Shown here one piece after another: positions 59,630-64,000 of a stretch of DNA of 64,000 nt (its first letter is position 1; each line of letters opens with the position of its first letter). A model generated the notes under the pieces. The model saw only the letters and a list, made by a program, of their open reading frames with translations. It did no database searches and was not told the DNA's origin. The translations under genes and the position numbers were made by a program. Origin of the DNA: an uncultured bacterium (GTDB lineage Bacteria > Bacillota > Clostridia > Lachnospirales > Lachnospiraceae); the NCBI GenBank assembly GCA_945828315.1, contig CALZQA010000001.1, forward strand, positions 1-64,000, given 5' to 3'.

Positions 59630-61297
59630 TTACACTTCCATAATGATCGGAATGATCATCGGTCGGCGCTTGGTCTCTTTCCATACAAAACCGCCCAACG
59701 CATCCTTGATCTCCTGCTTGATCTTGCCCCAGTCCGTAACACCCTTATCCATCAGATGATCCATCGTCGCATTTAAAACCGCCTGTGCATCATCCATCAG
59801 ATCTCCTGCATCGCGCACATAAACAAAACCGCGTGAAACAATATCCGGTCCTGCCAGCACTTGTCCGGATTCTCCATCCAGAGTGAGCACAACGATGATA
59901 ATACCTTCCTCTGCCAGGATGTGACGGTCGCGAAGCACAATGTTTCCGACATCGCCCACACCCAGACCATCTACCATGACATCACCCACATGAACTTTTC
60001 CGTTCACGCGCGCGCCATTGTCATCCAGCTCTAACACATCACCGGAATTGATCAGGAAAATATTGTCCTTGTCAATGCCCAACTCCTGCGCGATCTTTGC
60101 CTGTGCCTTGCGGTGCTTATACTCACCGTGGATCGGGATCGCGTATTTCGGGCGCACCAGAGAATAGATCAGCTTGATATCCTCCTGGCAGGCATGTCCG
60201 GAAACATGCACATCCTGAAAAATGACTTCCGCACCCTTGCGCGAAAGGTCATTGATGACCTTGGAAACCGCCTTCTCATTGCCCGGGATTGGATTGGAGC
60301 TGAAGACGATCGTGTCATTGGGACGGATGCTGACCTTACGGTGGGTACCGTTTGCCATGCGTGACAGCGCAGCCATGGACTCACCCTGACTTCCGGTGGT
60401 GATGAGCACCGTCTTCTCCGGCGGGTAATTTTTCAAATGTTCAATATCAATGAGCGTGTTGTCCGGGATGCTGATATAGCCAAGCTCCGTTGCGGTGGAG
60501 ATGATATTGACCATACTCCTGCCTTCCACGACAACCTTTCTGCCGTTTTTATAGGCGTGGTTGATGATCTGCTGCACACGGTCAACGTTGGACGCGAAAG
60601 TCGCAACGATGATACGGCTGTTCTGGTGTTCCTCGAAAATACTCTCCAGTGCTTTCCCCACCGTCTTTTCAGACATGGTAAAACCGGGGCGTTCCGCATT
60701 TGTGCTATCGCACATCAGTGCCAGCACGCCTTTCTTTCCAATCTCGCCAAAGCGCTGCAGATCGATGGCATCCCCAAATACCGGTGTGTAATCCACCTTG
60801 AAATCGCCGGTATGCACAACAATGCCGGCCGGCGAATAGATTGCCAACGCAGCGGCATCCTGAATGCTGTGATTTGTCTTGATAAACTCTACACGGAAGC
60901 ATCCTGCGTTGATGTGCTGTCCGTATTTTACGATCTTTTTCTTCACCTTTCGGAGCAGATCGTGCTCCTCAAGCTTGTGATCGATAATACCCATCGTCAG
61001 CCTTGTGGCATAGATCGGTACATTTACTTCCCTTAAAATATACGGTAATGCACCAATATGATCCTCATGCCCATGGGTGATAAAAAATCCCTTGACCTTG
61101 TCCAGATTGTCCTTCAGATATGTCACATCGGGAATTACAAGATCGATTCCGAACATGTCATCCTCGGGAAATGACAGTCCGCAATCCACAACAATAATAC
61201 TGTCCTCGTATTCGAAGGCAGTAATATTCATTCCTATCTGCTCTAAACCGCCTAAAGGAATGATCTTTAACTTCGTATTCTGTTTTTCTTTCTTCAA
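59630..61297 (-). CDS. rnj: Ribonuclease J
   Basis: LKIIPLGGLEQIGMNITAFEYEDSIIVVDCGLSFP; HGHEDHIGALPYI; HTGDFKVDYTP; VSGHACQEDIKL; probable TTG start at 61297 after GAGGAGG. Confidence 0.95.
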   Translation of the reverse strand: MKKEKQNTKLKIIPLGGLEQIGMNITAFEYEDSIIVVDCGLSFPEDDMFGIDLVIPDVTYLKDNLDKVKGFFITHGHEDHIGALPYILREVNVPIYATRLTMGIIDHKLEEHDLLRKVKKKIVKYGQHINAGCFRVEFIKTNHSIQDAAALAIYSPAGIVVHTGDFKVDYTPVFGDAIDLQRFGEIGKKGVLALMCDSTNAERPGFTMSEKTVGKALESIFEEHQNSRIIVATFASNVDRVQQIINHAYKNGRKVVVEGRSMVNIISTATELGYISIPDNTLIDIEHLKNYPPEKTVLITTGSQGESMAALSRMANGTHRKVSIRPNDTIVFSSNPIPGNEKAVSKVINDLSRKGAEVIFQDVHVSGHACQEDIKLIYSLVRPKYAIPIHGEYKHRKAQAKIAQELGIDKDNIFLINSGDVLELDDNGARVNGKVHVGDVMVDGLGVGDVGNIVLRDRHILAEEGIIIVVLTLDGESGQVLAGPDIVSRGFVYVRDAGDLMDDAQAVLNATMDHLMDKGVTDWGKIKQEIKDALGGFVWKETKRRPMIIPIIMEV

Positions 61298-61388
61298 ATG
61301 AAACCTCCTCATTTTTTCGGATACAAGACCCGCAGAAGTCTCTGCCGGATCGCAGCGCAACTGTTTGAACGTTCACAGTTTCTGCGAT

Positions 61389-61643
61389 CTAAACGATCTC
61401 CACATCGTCCATCATTTCAGCAAATACTTTTGCAAGTACATTTAATTCCGTGTCATCCTCCACCATGTCGTAGGTAGATTCTCCGTCCGATTCAATGGTC
61501 TCCTTCATGATATAACAATCACAGTCACCATCCTCGTCCTCTGTCACTAAAATATAATTATATCCGTTGATCTTTGTTTGTTCTAACACGTAAAATTCTA
61601 CTGTTTCCCCGTCTACCGGGTCTGTAAATACAACTTTTTCCAT
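61389..61643 (-). CDS. DUF1292 family protein
   Basis: 84 aa; FTDPVDGETVEFYVLEQTKINGYNYILVTE. Confidence 0.88.
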   Translation of the reverse strand: MEKVVFTDPVDGETVEFYVLEQTKINGYNYILVTEDEDGDCDCYIMKETIESDGESTYDMVEDDTELNVLAKVFAEMMDDVEIV

Positions 61644-61658
61644 TGCGTCCTCCGCTTA

Positions 61659-62081
61659 TCATGCCTTTGAAGCCATGTAGCCCTGCAAAATAAATACAGC
61701 AGCGATCTCGTCCACATGCTCTTTTCGCTCATAACGTCCCAGACCTGCCTCCATCATTGCACGATCCGCCGCAACCGTCGTCAGACGCTCGTCCCACAAC
61801 GTCACAGGCAGTCCTGTCCGTTTCTCTAACAGTTCCTTAAATTCCTTTGTCTTTTCACAGCGGTCGCCCTCTGTACCGTTCATGTTTTTCGGATAGCCGA
61901 GCACCAGTTCCTCCACGTCATATTCCCTGACCAGTTCGTCAATCCGCGCCAACGTCTGCCGCAGCTTGTTCGGTGACTTGCGGCGCACGATCTCTACGCC
62001 CTGTGCCGTGATACCCAGCGGATCACTGACAGCTACTCCTACGGTTTTCGAGCCGAAATCCAATCCCATGATTCGCATCAC
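61659..62081 (-). CDS. ruvX: Holliday junction resolvase RuvX/YqgF family
   Basis: [49 protein letters not shown]. Confidence 0.95.
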   Translation of the reverse strand: MMRIMGLDFGSKTVGVAVSDPLGITAQGVEIVRRKSPNKLRQTLARIDELVREYDVEELVLGYPKNMNGTEGDRCEKTKEFKELLEKRTGLPVTLWDERLTTVAADRAMMEAGLGRYERKEHVDEIAAVFILQGYMASKA

Positions 62082-62086
62082 GCCAC

Positions 62087-62350
62087 CTACTTCTCAAAAT
62101 TCTTTTTGATATAGTCGGCCAGCAGCTCCTCCACAAGCTCATCCCGCTCCACCTTCATGATGAGGCTGCGGGCATTGTTGTGGCTGGTAATATAAGTCGG
62201 GTCACCGGACATGATATAGCCCACGATCTGATTCAAAGGGTTATAGCCTTTCTCTGACAGAGAGCGGTAAACGATCTCCAATACATCCTTCACCTGAATC
62301 TCCGGTTCCTTTTCCACTTTAAAAAATTGTGTTTGATTCTTATCCTGCAT
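62087..62350 (-). CDS. ireB: IreB family regulatory phosphoprotein (UPF0297)
   Basis: [38 protein letters not shown]. Confidence 0.93.
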   Translation of the reverse strand: MQDKNQTQFFKVEKEPEIQVKDVLEIVYRSLSEKGYNPLNQIVGYIMSGDPTYITSHNNARSLIMKVERDELVEELLADYIKKNFEK

Positions 62351-62437
62351 AATTTCACGTCCTTATATGTGCTCTTTTGTATGGAAAGCTGTTCCAAGCA
62401 CGATTCTTTTCTATTTTAATATAGTTGCCGCAAAAAT

Positions 62438-63829
62438 TCAACCTTTATTAGTATTTGCCCCCTGAGCAGCAGACAGCTTTGCCGCATCGTCCGCCCGGCA
62501 AAAGAGATACAGTTCCTCTGTAAGTGACCCTGATACGATTCCGGTGCAAAGACGATTCGTGTAGTTCGATGCATCCTCGCCCGGTGCAAGCTCCATTGCA
62601 AGCCGTACATACTCCGGTGTAAAGCCCACCATATAACGCTTGTCATGGATCCGCATATCCTCCTCAAAGAGCACCGTCTGTGTCTTTCCGATATAATAAT
62701 CCCGAAACGTCTCTGACTGTTCCTTTTCCAGCGCAAGCAATTCTCCGCTGCGCTCTTTTTTCACCGGTTCCGGCACCTGATCCGGCATGCGTTCCGCGCG
62801 CGTGCCATGGCGTTTGGAATATTGGAAAACATGCATCTCATAAAAACCGATGCGCGTCAAAAACCGCTTCGTCTGCGCGAATTCCTCCGGTGTCTCCCCC
62901 GGAAATCCCACGATCACATCCGTTGTGATCGCCGGGTGACCATAAGCATCCCGCAAAAGCTCACAGCTATGCGCATACTCCTCCGTCGTGTATTTCCGGT
63001 TCATACGCGCGAGCGTTTCATCACAACCGCTCTGAAGGGAAAGATGAAAATGCGGACAGATCTTCGGCATCTCTTTCAATTGCTGCACAAATTCTTCCGT
63101 GATGATCCGCGGTTCCAGAGAACCGAGCCGGATGCGCTCGATCCCGGGTATCTCATGGACCATGCGGATCAATTCCAGCAGCCCAAACTGTTCTCCCGCA
63201 CCATAGGAACTCAGATGGATGCCGGTCAGCACGATCTCACGGTAACCGTTTTGAGCCAGGGTACGCGCCTCCTCACAGACACTCTCCGGGTCACGGCTGC
63301 GCACTCTTCCGCGCGCATAGGGAATAATACAATAGCTGCAAAACTGATTGCAACCATCCTGAACTTTCATGAAAGCACGGGTATGCTCTCCTGTTTTTGC
63401 AAGTCTCATTTCCTCGTAGGGCTGCATGCCGTCATTGATATCGATCACATCCACCGCATGGGCATGATCTTCAAAATACCGGTCCAGAAGCGGGATCAGT
63501 TCTGCTTTTTTATTATTTCCGATCAGGATATCAATGGAGAGATCCTTTTTGATCTCTTCTCCGGCCGTCTGCACATAGCAGCCGGCTGCCACAATCACCG
63601 CATCCGCATTTTTTCCTCTAGCCCGGTGGATCATCTGTCGTGATTTCCGGTCCGCCATATTGGTCACCGAGCATGTGTTGATGACATACACATCCGCGGT
63701 CTCCGTGAAGTCCACAATCTCATAACCTGCCGCTTCCAGCATCTGCTGCATGGATTCCGTCTCGTATGCGTTTACTTTGCAGCCCAGATTATGAAGGGCT
63801 GCTGTCCGTTTTTTTATTTCTTTTTTCAC
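62438..63829 (-). CDS. mtaB: tRNA t6A37 methylthiotransferase MtaB
   Basis: ALHNLGCKVNAYETESM; VQDGCNQFCSYCIIPYARGRVRSR radical SAM; VGFPGET. Confidence 0.94.
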   Translation of the reverse strand: MKKEIKKRTAALHNLGCKVNAYETESMQQMLEAAGYEIVDFTETADVYVINTCSVTNMADRKSRQMIHRARGKNADAVIVAAGCYVQTAGEEIKKDLSIDILIGNNKKAELIPLLDRYFEDHAHAVDVIDINDGMQPYEEMRLAKTGEHTRAFMKVQDGCNQFCSYCIIPYARGRVRSRDPESVCEEARTLAQNGYREIVLTGIHLSSYGAGEQFGLLELIRMVHEIPGIERIRLGSLEPRIITEEFVQQLKEMPKICPHFHLSLQSGCDETLARMNRKYTTEEYAHSCELLRDAYGHPAITTDVIVGFPGETPEEFAQTKRFLTRIGFYEMHVFQYSKRHGTRAERMPDQVPEPVKKERSGELLALEKEQSETFRDYYIGKTQTVLFEEDMRIHDKRYMVGFTPEYVRLAMELAPGEDASNYTNRLCTGIVSGSLTEELYLFCRADDAAKLSAAQGANTNKG

Positions 63830-63851
63830 TGTTATTTTATTCCTTAATGAG

Positions 63852-63880
63852 TTGACTTTTACTTAGAAAAACGTTACTAT
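63852..63880 (+). promoter_or_regulatory. Candidate promoter of the HPr-like gene
   Basis: TTGACT-17 nt-TACTAT followed by AAGGAGG and ATG. Confidence 0.65.
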
Positions 63881-63918
63881 GTGAATAGATGAAAACGTAT
63901 TCCAAGGAGGTTTTTAAT

Positions 63919-64000
63919 ATGAAAACAGTACAGATTTCTCTGAATTCCATTGACAAGGTAAAGTCCTTTGTGAATTCGATCACACAGTTTGATTTTGACT
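63919..64000 (+). CDS. N-terminal fragment of a probable HPr-family phosphocarrier protein, truncated by window edge
   Basis: MKTVQISLNSIDKVKSFVNSITQFDFD after CCAAGGAGG. Confidence 0.55.
   Translation, partial: MKTVQISLNSIDKVKSFVNSITQFDFD

Noticed and set aside
62807-63643. 278-aa plus-strand ORF
   Set aside because: Antisense to mtaB; shadow ORF.

Overview
The window looks like a housekeeping chromosomal segment from a Firmicute, probably a Lachnospiraceae-type clostridium (taxonomy inferred from gene order and protein style only). Most genes are on the minus strand. Recognisable blocks: rho-rpmE-yqhQ-prmC-prfA; CdaR-like regulator-ispF-cysS-mrnC-rlmB-sigH; nifS-(Hcy methyltransferase/MTHFR)-metH; ylxM-ffh-rpsP-khpA-rimM-trmD; rplS-lepB-rbgA-lepB-rnhB-(FliK-like)-(FlhB-like)-yraN-pgeF; a GH53/ABC/AraC sugar locus; ftsY-smc-rnc-acpP-plsX-rpmF-yceD; ackA // tmcAL-aroC; and mtaB-ireB-ruvX-DUF1292-rnj-ylbF-(MltG-like)-trmR-U32. 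There are two tRNAs (Val-UAC and Met-CAT). I saw no rRNA, CRISPR array, prophage or intact transposon. The best candidate for something undescribed is the intergenic region 3061-3483 next to prfA: a promoter-like signal, a strong Shine-Dalgarno, a 30-codon ORF and then nested, largely perfect inverted repeats that fold into a plausible three-way junction. Other items of interest are a single-module (half) VOC protein missing from the ORF track, an rplS leader with its own extended -10 and a 21-codon uORF, an 18-bp perfect REP-like palindrome, a catalytic-domain-less MltG-like protein and orphan FliK/FlhB-like proteins. All calls come from reading the sequence; no searches were run.
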